In this document: in pieces, positions 34,401 through 46,691 of the stretch
Layout of the letters: each line of letters starts with the position of its first letter
Numbering within the stretch: position 1 is the stretch's first letter
From: Raffaelea ambrosiae
Taxonomy: Eukaryota; Ascomycota; Sordariomycetes; Ophiostomatales; Ophiostomataceae
Length of the DNA: 64,000 nucleotides
NCBI GenBank assembly: GCA_002778195.1
Contig: PCDI01000002.1
Location: forward strand, 2,662,859 to 2,726,858
Direction: 5' to 3'
The notes under the pieces: generated by a model
Databases searched by the model: none
What the model saw: the letters and a program-made list of their open reading frames with translations, nothing else
What the model was told of the DNA's origin: nothing
Made by a program: the position numbers and the translations under genes

Positions 34401-36064
34401 CGCGGGCCACCCCGGCCAATCGCACCATTCGGCGGCCGCTCAAGCCTACGAAGGAATCAGCTGCCAAGACCAAGCAGGCGCCGACCGTCATCCGGGTCAA
34501 CACGTCGAGCTCCCAGCAGCACCAGCAGTCTCAGTCGCAGTTCCACCCGTCCAACAGCGTGCTGGCTGCCACGCTACACGAGACTCTTGCGGGCTCCCAG
34601 GCTCTGTCTCAGTCGCAGTCGCAACCGCATCAACTCAGAGGCAAGGCGAGCGCAGCGTCCCTGCACGCAAAGCCGTCGCTGCAGAGTCTGAAAAGCTCGG
34701 TCTCCTCAAGCGGCCGGCCCAAGGCGCTGGAGTTGGCGGCCAAGCGCAAAGAACAGGAAGAGCGCGAGGCCCAGCGGAAGCGCGATGCCAAGGCCGAGAT
34801 TGACAGGAAGCGGGCCGCTGTGCAAGAGCAGGAGGAGCAGCGGCGCCAGGAGCGCATCGATGCTGCCAAGAAGGCTCAGCAGCGGCAGGCTATTGAGAAG
34901 GCCAAGCAGACCCGAGCGCCGCCGCCGGCTCCGCGTACAGCCCTGCCGAATGGACCGACCACCGACTCTGGTCGCAGCCAGACCGGACAGCCGCCGCGGC
35001 CGGTCAATGCCGTGCTCTCCAACACGGGGAAGTCGATGTCGAAGCGGCCACTGCCCGGTGCTGGCACCGATGGCTACGACCAAGGTCTTGGCCGATCTGT
35101 CAATGGTGCGGCTGGTGCTGGCAACAACGCTATGCCAGCATACCAGGCCAAGGACGCCAAGCGTATCCGGATGAGCGACGAGTTTGACGAGGACGAGCTG
35201 GAGATGGGCGGCAACGTCCCGCGCGTGTCGAGCATCAAGGGACCCCCGATCCGTCCGTCGACGGCTTTCAAGAAGGTGAGTTTGTTGGACATGCTCACAC
35301 ATGCACTTACATATACAACACGACTCTTGATACTGACTACTTTGCAGGAACTCCCAGGCAAGTCCGTCTTTAGCAACGGTTATGCGACCGTGCCGGCCTC
35401 GAGCACCAACCCTCGCGACCTCTTCAAGGCCACGGTTACGGCACAGCACAACCAGACTGCTCGGGCTGCCCACCCGCTCGACATGGCCCAGGTGTCCAAG
35501 GCGCCGATTTCATTCGCACCCAATCCGGCAGCGTCGGCAGCTGCAGCGGCGGCGGCTGCCTCTTCCGCCTCTGCATCAACTATGCAGCAGCCCAACCCCC
35601 ACAAGACACCAGCACGGCCTGCGGGCACGGCCCTGGCCGGCAAGTCGACGGTCAAGTCTGTTGGCAAGTCGGTGGGCAAGTCAGCGGCCAAGTCGTCGCC
35701 GCGGTTCCCCAACGGTGACGGTATCGAACTACCTGAGATCCAGACAGACGACGAGGACAGTGAGGACGATGGCCACGCCAATGTGGCGCCTTGGGCAGAC
35801 TCGCCGGATCTGCGCCGGGCGCTGATGCGGCAGGAGACGATCGATCCGATGCAGGTGTTTGGTCCACCCGGTCCGCTGAACATGGAAGAGGTGTTCAGCA
35901 AGACCAAGGAGCGGTGGAACAAGTTCCGTGCCCGGAGCAGCAGCGCCAACTGGAGCGGTGCTGACCGGCTGACGGACGAAGATATCAGGAAAGACCTGGC
36001 GGCACGGGACAAGATCCGGCGCGAGGGCGGATGGTCCTACGAGCTGGGGAGAGATTTGATGTAG
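30750..36064 (+). CDS. SLI15: INCENP/Sli15-type inner centromere protein (Aurora kinase scaffold)
   Basis: A chromosomal passenger complex scaffold that binds and activates Aurora kinase. Exons 30750-30922, 31021-31111, 31184-35275, 35348-36064; product 1690 residues, far longer than yeast Sli15 (about 700). The N-terminus has EMDWLNEHMAEIF and, across exons 2-3, KTPGKLRGKTPRTARKV followed by PLTDVFSSTPKGAPNPF, as in filamentous-fungal INCENPs. The middle is low-complexity: several poly-Gln and poly-Ala runs, Ser/Pro-rich segments, and a charged Glu/Lys/Arg coiled-coil-like region near 840-920 (REQKLREKELKEVQ; EKQAALEKQA repeats) with a second Arg/Glu/Lys helix near 1150-1200. The C-terminal IN-box starts around Trp1601 (PWADSPDLRRAL) and runs to RREGGWSYELGRDLM at the very end. 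Intron 3 (72 nt, phase 0) has no stop in frame, so retention would insert 24 residues. Confidence 0.9.
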
Positions 36065-39023
36065 GCGACGAAGAGGGTGTTTTAGAGACGCTTATCGGAG
36101 ACGTAGCGGCATAGCATTCCATGGTCTAGAAATCAAGACAAGGGGGAAAGCATTGTATATTTTTGGAAGGGACTCGGGCACTTGGGCGTTTATTTTTGGG
36201 GTTTGGCTTTTTTTTCTTTTTGAACTTTGCAAACTTGGCGACGGGAGTTAAAAGTATGACACTGCACTATGGCATTCCGCGCGGAAAGAGAGAACCCGAA
36301 ATCATTGATCTTTGAATATATTCATATATATATATATATATATTGGTTGTGCATCTGATAGACGTGGGTGAAGTGTTTCCAGCTCTACGCTCTTGTAGAG
36401 AGGAGACTATTGCAGGATACAAGCGAACAGCGCCGCTGTCTTGGGTGGGTTTTGGCTGGTTATGTTGGGAAAGCCTGTCGTGCTGCGAATAGCATTGTTT
36501 GTTTCTCTCTGTTTTCTGGCTGTGTAGCCTCCACCCTGTATTGTCTCTATCCTGCCTCTTGTCCCGCATTTGCCTTTGTCTCCCGTCCCATCAATCGAAC
36601 AGGTTTGGCATAGATGGAGGTGGAAAGGACTTCCCTGGGAGGCAACAAAGGATCGAGGAAATAGGTACAAAAAGGAAAGCAACAGAGGTTCCTGGCAGCT
36701 CCAAACCAAGGAGGAAGACGGTGAGGATTTATTTGATAGGACAAGGGCCTCGGAATCCACGAATCCAGAATCCAGAATCCAGGAATCTACGACCCAGCCT
36801 ATCACTCAGTTGGAGCAGTCAACCGCCATAACCACTAGCCTACCCGAAGAAAATGGCGGCCCGCTAGGAGTACAGACCTCCGACTGAAGGGTAGTGGGCA
36901 AAAAGAACAGGCTTTGTGGAGGCTTTTGGCTTGGGGACGGGCTTAGTATATGGGTCGCATGGACAGGGTTTCGGGTTGCCTCTTGCGCCAGGCTTTTTTT
37001 TTTATACGACGTCATTGTGGGTAGGGCGTGAGATACATCCAGAAAGACAGCAGACCCAGCAAGACAAAAAGAATAGGCGCTGAGTGAGTATGGGAGTGTG
37101 GGCGGACGGTGTACGAGCATGTGTGGCTGCAAGTGTGTGGGGGGTTGCATTGTGGATCTGGCAAGCAGCATGGCAAGAAGTAACTACAGCATACTGTAGT
37201 CAAGCATAAATGCAAAGAAACAATGAGGCAGGACGAGCTGCCCGCTAGTGGAACAAAAGAGGAAGGCGCGAACGAGACAAGGAAAGGAAGGAGAAGCAGA
37301 TGAGCGGTTGCACAAGATGCCACCAAATGAAATTTTAAAAGGAAAAAGAAACCCCCAAAAAAGTATCTTGGTCAAACAGCAACAAACAAGAGAGAGGGGG
37401 GATTTCCGACGGTTCTCGCTTCTCTCTTGCGATGTTCTTTCCTTTCTGGGAGAGCACAGAAAGTGATCCTTTACTCGAGCAACTCCCCCTCCATAATATG
37501 TTCCTTCATTCAGCCCAGGCCCTTTCAGCTCAGACCCAGCGCACTGGGGCCTAGGCTCTCCTGCAAGCGAAACCTTTTTTCTATTGTTTGGCCAGCCAGC
37601 CGACCCGCCGGGGCCCTCTTTTCCTCAATTTTTTTTATAATTCTCCTTGCAGCCTACTCTACAGCTCCGCCTCATTCTAACGCACACGCACGCGCGCGTC
37701 ACCAGAACGAGCCCGCAGGCCGCCAGAACAAAAACCGTGCAAGACCACATCGACAAGAGGCGACACCTTACTTTGGAAGATTGCATCTTCAACAATTCAT
37801 CGACCGTTTCTCTGACCCATCTTCTCCAGGCAGCACGAACACAACAGCCTGGAAAGAACAAGACCCAAGACGGACCCTGGACCAGACTCTGAACCCTGAA
37901 AAGGCGAACCCTGAACAAGAAAACACGCGACCAGAAAAAGAAAAACGAAAAAAGAAAAAGAAAAACGCAAAGGCGAACGAGGTGGAACAAAAGAGACAGA
38001 GCAGCAGAAAAACGCAACCGCCTGTGTGTGGTTTTGCGAGAAAGAAAAGCCCTCGCAGGCAAGCACGCGGCAGGGAGCCTGTGTATATCTTGTCGGTTCT
38101 CCCTTTCCACTGCTGACAGCACCTTATTTTTTTCTTTTTTTTTTCGCCAGTCTCTCCCTCGCTGTTTCTGCTTTCTCCCTGTTTTGTTTGTTTGCCTGCA
38201 CAGCAACGACCTCTCTCCAAAAAGGGCGACAAGGCGACAAGGCCAAGAATCGCCCAGACCAAACGGCCTCTTTTGTCAAGACTGAACAAGATCTTCCTCC
38301 TCGGGTAAGATGCGCAGAAACAGAGCTGTTTGTTGTTTTGTCCCTCCATATTTGGCGCCTGGCAAGAGCAGAAAGACAAGCCATTCGTTGCTTTCTCTTC
38401 TCACTTCCCCTCCATCTCGCACACCCACACGCTCGCACACACTCTCTTGTTTCTGGATGGGTTCCTTGTGGCCTGCCTCTCTTGTCTGGTGATTGCGTGC
38501 CTTCGGCCATCACTTGACTTCGAGGGACTTCGCCTGTCTGTTTTTTTTTTTTCTGACTCTGCTCTGCTAAAAGGCGACGAACCCTGGCTGACCCATTTGT
38601 GTTTGTATTTAAAGGGCCTGTAGATCTCCGTCCCTCTTTTTTTTTTCTCCCTCTCGTGCACTCTTCTCTCGACAACAAGACAGAAGCCCTCCTCGGAACG
38701 AAGCGAAAACCCACACACGACAAGCAGCATATTTTCTGCACATTTCACCGATCGATCCTTCGGACAGAAGTTCCTTCTCGCCCCTCCTCTCTTCCCCTGG
38801 TTCCTGGCTGCCCCCCTCTCTGTTGGTGCGACGCGCAAAAAGTGCAACTTTTATTTTGCGGGACGCGACCTTGGACCCCCCCCCCCCTCCTTGCTCTTGT
38901 TTGACGAGACAAACGCGAATCTCATACGGCCAACATCCTGCAACAATTGCAACAACTGCAACAGCAACCACGGCCAACATCACCTCTCCAGCTCCTTCGT
39001 GAGCTGCTGCCACAACCGCCAAC
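36065..39023. other. Intergenic between the INCENP and J-domain genes
   Basis: 3 kb. A short (AT)n tract at about 36324-36343 lies in the 3' flank of the INCENP gene. From 37420 to 39010 the plus strand is T/C-rich with several poly-T runs (for example 38128-38145, 38540-38550, 38637-38648), consistent with a long leader for the gene at 39024. The overlapping ORFs here disagree between frames and lack codon bias. Confidence 0.45.
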
Positions 39024-41745
39024 ATGGCGAAAGTAGACTACACCAAGGACTACTACGCTGACCTCGACCTGCCTCCAACAGCCGGGGTCACCGACGCCAA
39101 GAAGCAGTTCCGCAAGCTCGGTAAGATCTCTCTCTCTCTCTCTTGTTCCTTCTTGTGACCCTTCCGCCCCCCTGTTCATCCTGCTTGTCTAACATATCGC
39201 TAACCGCCTCTTCACCACCACCACAGCAATGATATACCACCCCGATCGCAACCCCGGCAGGGAGCACGAAGTCAACGTAAAGTTTCAGATTATCCAAGCC
39301 GCCCACGAAGTCCTCTCCAATCCCGAGAAGAAATCCAAGTACGACGCCCAACGCAGCAACAGGCCAGGCGCCGCCTCCGGCGTCCGCGGCAACCCATGGC
39401 AGGACGTGGCTTCCCAATACCCCATGCCGCCACGGCGGCCCGGGCAGGCGCCCACATCGGCAACGCGAACCTCGGCCTCTGGTCGGACACAACCCGGCCC
39501 CAGCGCAAAGAACCATTACTCCTCCGCTTCCTCTGCCTCCGCAGCCCACCGCTATTCCAACTTCAACGTGCCCCCAACGGCCAAGAAAAGCAGCAAAGAA
39601 GATCTCAATTCTTACGCCCAAGCATTCGAGAACATGCGTCCCAAGCACAAACCAGCGGCGGGACAGAGCACTGGTAGCAGCGGTAGCAGCAAAACAGCGG
39701 CTGGTAGAGGGTCCGGAACAGTGCCACCAACATCGTCTATGCCTCCGCCACCACCGCCACGACGCACTGCATCTCAGAAACAAAAGGCCGAGGCCTCTTT
39801 TGGCAACAACCGGCGTAGCCAAGGGTTCTATCCCCAGTCGCCTGTTGGTGACGAGCCACCCGCGGCCAGCAGCAGCAACTACTCGACGAATCGGGCCCAT
39901 GACAGGGGTAGGTTCTTTAGCGACGCTGCGCCGGCGGCGGCGGCAGCGGCAGCAGCAGCAGGCCAGACAGGCCAAACGGGCCAAACGGGCCAAACAAGAG
40001 CTCCGCCGCCACCACCTCCAACGGCAAAAACACAACAAGGGTCCCAAGCCGACGAATCACCATCCAACTCGGACGACGCCTACTTTGATACCCGCCAGAG
40101 CACGCCCTACCAGACCCATGGTGGCGAGAAGCTCGACCCCTTTGCCGGCGTCCCGACCGCCAACATTGGCCGTACGAAGAGCCATCGAACGACCGACAAT
40201 CCAGAGCCCCGGCCCGGCATGCGCCGCCGCAGCTCAAGCTTGCCCGATGAGCCAGATAGCGGCGCTGGTGCGGGCGGCAGCAGCAATGGTAGCGGTGGCG
40301 GCGGCGGTGGCGCCTATGGTGCTAGTCGTCCTCAGAGACCGGCCATGCACAGAGCCGGGTCGCGAACACGGCCCGGTGTCGGGCCGAGACAGGACTCGGC
40401 CAGCATGCCCTCCACGCCGATGCCCGGATTTGATCAACAATACGAGATAATGCGCGAAGGAGAGCGTGATCAACAAGAACAGCAGCAGCAGCAGCAATAC
40501 CCTGCAACCCCCAACGCGCGACCGGCGCAAGCAGGGCCGTCAGGACAGCGGTCAGAACACGGTGAGCATGATGCGCGTGATGGACGACGTGTACGAATAG
40601 CCACAGTTGCACCGGGGCTAACGAACATCTCCATCAGCATCCGGACCCAGTGCCGGAATAAACGTGCCCATATTGTACGCATCACCACGACCACCACTAC
40701 TGTTGAGACCACAAGCACTTCCCACCCTCTTCCCTCAGACAACTACTCCCCGAGATCATCCTCGCACCGCTCCTCTCGATATTAGATATCCTCAGGCATC
40801 CACCTATACTCAATCATCCACTCATCCTCAAGCATCCGCATATCCTCAAGTAGCTACCACTCCCCAAACATCTACACAACATTCTCATACGACGAGGAGC
40901 ACTCCGGCCCAGGTGAGTGGCCGAGGAAACGAGTCCATTGCCACTGAACACCGGATGAAGTCGCCGGAGGATAGGACGAAAGACAGCATGGGCACGGCCA
41001 GGCGCAGCGCTAGCAATCCTGTAACCCTCAACTCGCCTCCAAGTGGAGGCAAAACAAACAGCAACAACACCCGCCACTATCCCAAAAGCCTTCGGATGAC
41101 CGCGTTTGAGAAGCAGCAGTTCCGGCTTCTGCAGACGCTCGTCGGCAATGTTCAAGTGATCGACCCAACCAAGGATCCCCCCATGCCCCAGAAAGAGGGG
41201 GATAACAAGAGGAACTGCAAATGGAATCAAACACATCGAGGGTCAAAGAAGCGAGAGGAGATGTCTGCAGAGACACACCAACACCCTAATTACCACCATC
41301 ACCAACACCAACACCATACTCTTCTTCATCCTCACCATCGTCCTGTCCTGTTTCCGGATCTTGCTAACCATGATGCAACCTGTGATAGCTCCAACTTCTC
41401 TTTTGACGACGAAGCCTACACGTCCTCGCCCTCAACACCCAATGTGAGCGAACAGCAGGCATTTAATTTTGCGAGCGGCAGCGCGGAAGATATCACGACA
41501 AATTTTGCAGCTGAGAACCCACCTGACGGGAAATGGCAGTTCCAAGCCGGTGGAGTAAACCAGGAATCTGGCCCCGACTCCCCAACTGTTCGCCGCGCCC
41601 AATCGAGCGGTCGACTGGGCCGGCGGTCGCCAGGAAAGGACCGCGGCAACTCCAAATCTGCTGCCTCTTCTTCATCCTATGCTCACCCTCCCTATCCGCC
41701 TCCGCCACCACCTCGCCCCGTATCATCTTCTGGCAAGACAGAGGA

Positions 41746-41777
<32 letters not shown>

Positions 41778-42985
41778 ACAATAACAGCACCTCTGTCCCG
41801 TTTGGGTTCGCAGGGGCGGCACCAGAAGGTACCAGTAATACGTTTGACCCTGGTAAGTGGACAGAACAGTTCGGCACAGAGCACTTCGCTCCGCAGTATC
41901 CGCCTCCTCCTCCCCCGGTGCCGCCTTGCGCGGAGAAACCTCCAGCTCGGCCTATCAAGAAGCCAAAGCCAGTCCAGAGGTCCGGCACGCGAACCTTTAC
42001 GGGGGACGATGCTAGAGACTCGTCCGTTGAAAGTGGCGACGAGCCATATGCCCAGACCCAGCACCAGCAATCTCAACAGACGCCGCAGAATCTGAATACG
42101 CCATATGTCGATGTCCCCGAGGATTGCGCCAGTCCCAACGCTATGGACATTGATTCACCGCCTCAGAGCCCCCAAACAGCGCCAGCTAGTGGAAAGGAAG
42201 ACGGCACAGCACAGAGTGCGGATGATGCGCAAGCTAATGGGGTGCGCAATGTCCCTGTGGAACCATCGCGGCAGGAGTGGAGAGCGGGCGACTTGAATAC
42301 TGCAGCAGGCACGCCTACGAGAACTACCACAGGCACGTTCAACACTGCCAATGCTGCTGCTGCTGCTGCTGCTGCTTCAGGAGCAGCTCCTGGTGGAGGC
42401 GCAAGCCTACATGTAGGCGGCTCAGAGGACACCGAGGAGTTCCGCACGACATTTGCCGAGTTCCGGAACGTGGAGCCGTTTGTGGAGCGGACGCCGGGCA
42501 GCAGCGGCCCGGGGTTGGCCTCCTTTAGCGACTTGCGGTCCAACCTGCCATTTGAGAGCCGGGCCGCCAGCCACATTCCTCTGCAGTCGCAGGCATCAGC
42601 GACAGGTGGCCGCCGGAAGACGATCAAGTTCCCGAAGCCGCCGATGGCGCCCAACCCGCCGACGGTACTGGCGGTGCCCGGGCTGCAGCCGTCGGCGAGC
42701 GCGTGGGAAAAGTACGAGACGGAGTTCCGGCACTACATGGCGGAGTGGGCCGAGTTCAACAATTTGTTTGTGGACCACTTCCAAGCGCGGCGCAACGAGG
42801 TGGAGATACAGCGGCGGCAGGGCAACAACTTTGCGTGGCTGTCGACGCGGAGCGACGAGGGCATTCTAGCGTACCTGCAGTGGATGGAGCAAGACCAGGA
42901 GGTGCGGAGCCAGTGGGCGTCGGCGGCGGCGTCGCACGAGCAGAGCGTGCGGCAGTTTATGGCGTTTCGGGAGAGGATGAAGTAG
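39024..42985 (+). CDS. J-domain (DnaJ/Hsp40) protein with long disordered region
   Basis: A probable Hsp70 co-chaperone of the J-domain-only class. Exons 39024-39120, 39227-40561, 40638-42985; product 1259 residues. The J-domain fills residues 1-70: DYYADLDLPPTAGVTDAKKQ, FRKLAMIYHPDRNPG with the HPD triad at 37-39 formed across intron 1, and HEVLSNPEKKSKYD. The next thousand residues are Pro/Ser/Gln/Asn/His-rich with no folded domain I can name. The last 150 residues look ordered: AWEKYETEFRHYMAEWAEFN, HFQARRNEVEIQ and QWMEQDQEVRSQW. This is a helical module shared, as far as I recall, by related Sordariomycete proteins. Intron 2 was placed from donor GTGAGC (40562), branch GCTAAC and acceptor CATCAG (40637), joining SEH to ASGPSAGINVP in frame. 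The client is unknown. Confidence 0.87.
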
Positions 42986-44605
42986 TGAGGCATGCATGCA
43001 GTTCTCATCCACACCATCACTAATACGCATACACATACACATATATAGCCTTTGCCATACCTTTCACTTTTTTGTTGCATATAAAGAAGCGAGGATCACC
43101 ATTTCATCATGTATGCATTACACGGGAAGGTGTGTAACCGGGCTTAGATAGATACAAGAAATCCTTTATATTACCCCATCATCAAACGGTGCAATACGCG
43201 CAGTTTCTACCAAACATTGGCATATTCGTGAGTTTGATTGTACCTTACCATGCACACAGCTCCTGGTAATGCTTGGGAAAGTTGTAAGAGGAGATCATTT
43301 ACGCAATGGGGAAGCTGTGTCCCCCCCTTCTTTTTTTTCTATTTGCTTAGCGTGATATCATGGTTTCTGCAAGAGTTGGCATTCACCCATGCGTCCCCGA
43401 TAGTGTGCCATGGAGGACCGTAGATCCCTATAGCTCTCATACTTCCAGGGCACGCCGATCATCCGGGAGACGACTGCCCGCAGGTAGCCGTTGGAAAACG
43501 GATAGTGGAAAGATGTAGACTGTTGGTGAGGAAAGAAAAGGAGACAACACATAGAAGACAAAAGGGGGGTTGTAACCTTTGTTGAGAGCTGAAGCGTGGT
43601 GGCAAAGTCGATGAGTCTGTACACGAATGAAAAAAAAAGCACGGATATTGGAAAAGACAGGCGAGTTCAGAAGCATTTGTAGTTTAGTCCCATACCAAGG
43701 AATGCACAGATGTTGGAAAACAGAAACATTTTGCTGCATATGGAGTGTAGTTTTGGCGAGAGTCGGCAGGAGGCAAGGGAATAAATAAAAATCCACGGGT
43801 AAAAAGGATAGGAGAGCATACACGGCAGTATGTGTGTGGTCTAGTTCACGCAAAGCACAGATATTGAAAGGCAGGAGAGAGAATATGGGTATGCAGGTTA
43901 GGTCAGGTCTCGCCATGACAGATGCAAAGCACCCTGGTTCGTGCTTGTATTACAGGGATGTCCAAAAAGGAAGGCAAAATTGACTAGAGCAGGGGTGATT
44001 ATATCTGTGATATACTTCAGAGAGAACAAAAACGATCTCTGCATCTCTTTCCAAAACCACGCCTATGGAGATATATATGAGCGTGAGTATTGAGGCCGGA
44101 TGAAGATCTCCCTCTTGATTAATTACGTTGCACAATACGTGTGACCTCTCTTCGTTTTGCCGGGTTAGGGACTGGTTGCATTTTAGTTCAAGCTTGTGCT
44201 GGTGTGAAGTCAACGAGTTGACCCAGTAATATTATGGCACATCCAGAGTTTCGGGCTTTTCGACTACAGACGAATTAAGGAGGAGCTTTGGGGGATGTGG
44301 AGTGTACATAGTAACTTAACCCCCCTTCTCAAGGCTCCTCCTTCCTATACAGGGAATCGACCGCTGATTATGGCTGTTTCGTCCACTTTGTCGTGAGACG
44401 GCATTTTTTTTTTTCTACACATGTTGTGTACTTGCCTGCAAGGCGGTGGTTGCCTGACGAGGTTTGCTGTTTCCTGTGCCTGGTGGGAAAGGTCGGCTTC
44501 TAGAAGAAAGGAAAGAAGCACAGGTAAAGAAGAAGATGGAAATGGAAAAAGGAACATGGGGAAAAGAAAAAAAAGATAGGCAAAAAAAAAAAAGCCGTTG
44601 GGTTT

Positions 44606-44631
44606 GCCTGCATGGTATGCCTGCATGGTAT
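44606..44631. repeat. Two tandem 13-mers
   Basis: GCCTGCATGGTAT occurs twice in tandem, followed by the first four bases of a third copy. Confidence 0.75.
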
Positions 44632-45242
44632 GCCTAGTAATTATGAGGGATAATGCCTGACACTACACCGTACGGTGTAGCTATGTGGGATGTGGCAGCA
44701 GGCCAATCGCTGCAGTAGCGGAAGGGCGGCAAGCAAACCAAGGCAGATACAGGCTGTTGAGCCGTCGCATTTGGAAAACAGCGGCAGAGCTACTACATCG
44801 TTAGGCCACAGCGCGTGAAATCCTGTCTGCCGTGGGAAAAGATATCTGACAACGTGAACAGCCTGCAACCCTGGCTTGCGATATGCCGGTTCGATGCGAC
44901 ACTGGAAAACGGCGGCTTCCAGGGATGCAGGGTTTGGGAAATATGAGTGCAACGCAGAGGGACTTGGAGGGAAAGAAAGGTAAAAAAAAGGAAAAAAAAA
45001 AATATGAACCCTTGAAAAGTTGGTTGACGTGGTTGTCAGATGCACCCGGATAATAACCATCGGCTTTAACTACTGCAGTGTGCTGTGGCAGATTATGCAC
45101 CGGAGAGTTGTCTCCCAGCTATGATCTCGTTGGTCGATGAGCAAACTTTGTTCCTGACGAGCATACGGATGACCATTGAAGTATTCGCTCCGGTATGTTC
45201 ACCTCTATTTCTCGTCCTGTGTCCTTTCCCCGCCCCAACACT

Positions 45243-45269
45243 CCCCCCCCCCCCCCCCCCCCCCCCCCC
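45243..45269 (+). repeat. Poly-C tract
   Basis: About 27 consecutive C. Homopolymers of this length are unreliable in assemblies, so exact length is uncertain. A G-rich complement may form quadruplex-like structure. Confidence 0.8.
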
Positions 45270-45337
45270 TGGGAGCTTCCTCTTCGGGCCCGACGGCCAA
45301 GGCTGCGTCTCCTCTTTTTCCTGTCTTTTTTGGGGGT

Positions 45338-45380
45338 GATGTACATTTGATGTGCATTTGATGTGCATTTGATGTGCATT
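45338..45380. repeat. Four tandem 11-mers
   Basis: The unit GATGTGCATTT is repeated four times, the first with TACA for TGCA and the last ending in G. It lies 70 bp after the poly-C tract. Confidence 0.85.
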
Positions 45381-45603
45381 GTGCCTTGAGCCATGCACAT
45401 TTCTGCGCTGGGGAGAATACATACTCGTACTCGTAGTTTGTACTCGTATCTGACAACCGCAGCCGTGGTCGTTCTACCGAGCCCCCGAAACCTGTCAAGT
45501 GCTTATTACGGCATGGCTGGTTTGGGCGAGGCCTGAACCAATCGACACAGCCATTTATGTAAGAGAAGGTGTGCCTCGTGTGTGGGGGGGGACCTTTTTT
45601 TGC

Positions 45604-45628
45604 CACACACACACACACACACACACAC
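45604..45628. repeat. (CA)n microsatellite
   Basis: Twelve CA units, followed directly by a CT-rich stretch. Confidence 0.9.
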
Positions 45629-46670
45629 TTCCTTTCTCTCTCTCTCCTCTCTCTTTCTCTCTTTCTTCAATATCCCTCGCTTGATGTGGTATTACCCATC
45701 ACCTGTCTCGTCTCGTGCCGGGTGTCGCTTTTGTTCCCCTTTTTGGGGTCCGTCTCTTTGTAGCCCGAAACCTTTCACGTTCCCACATAGTAACTGTGGT
45801 CTTTGGTGGCAATGCCAGGATGCTTCCCCGGTTTCAGGACGGGGGGCAGGGGGGGGCCAGTGTATTTTTTGTTGAACCGGAAGGTCGCTGCATCGCCGTG
45901 GTGAATCCCGCTGTGATTCCCATAGCACCCCCCATCGTAAGAGATTCTTCCAAGACATGGTATCCCGTATATCCACAAAAGCCGGGAAGCTTGCGTCTTT
46001 GTCTCGTCTCGACATCCAAAGACACGTGGAAAACGGCGATCGGACGGCTCGAGGGTGATCTGTCGCAACACGCACACAAAGGTACGAGCAATTAATAGCC
46101 CATCCCTTGGCCCTGGCCTTCTTGGGAGGGCCGTTTGATTGAGCACCAGCCACTCAGCTGCATGGGTTCCTACACGGACCCTTGAACGCAACACAGCCAT
46201 TAAATAAATAAATGGTCCCAATTTCTTGGGTAGAGAAAAGGGGCGAGAGACTGAGAAAGAGTGTCTTGCAAGGCGAGCACGAAATTGTGGCTTGAGAAAT
46301 GGAGCTGTCAGTTTGACGTATTCCTCTCTTCAGCAGCACAATGCATCGTCAAAATCACAGTTGCCAATTCAGCCGGGTTGTCAGTCCTCTTACGGCCTCT
46401 TGCTCTTCTCAGACTCCCCGGATCACCACCTTTCTCTTTTCTCCCTACTCACCGGTGTCCCAAGCCGAAAAAAAGGACATCTCTTCCATGACAGCCCTTG
46501 CCTTCGTCCTGTCGCTTGGACTTTGCTTGTTTCCATGTCCTGCTCGTCGTTATTAAGTACGGTGTACGAGGTAGCCAGGGTACTCGTACTCGTAGTTCAT
46601 AGTAGCGCGCTCACCAGCGTGAACCAAAATAAGACCAAAATACACCAGACAGGGTTGCCATGTGCAATTT

Positions 46671-46691
46671 GGGGGGGGGGGGGGGGGGGGG
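46671..46691 (+). repeat. Poly-G tract
   Basis: 21 consecutive G in otherwise mixed non-coding sequence. Length is uncertain for the same reason as other homopolymers here. Confidence 0.8.

Noticed and set aside
44880..44895. GGTTCGATGCGAC, resembling a tRNA B box
   Set aside because: Mismatches the consensus GGTTCGANNCC and no A box or cloverleaf could be found around it.
45692..46221. Overlapping ORFs on both strands near 46 kb
   Set aside because: Neither has recognisable domains or GC3 bias.
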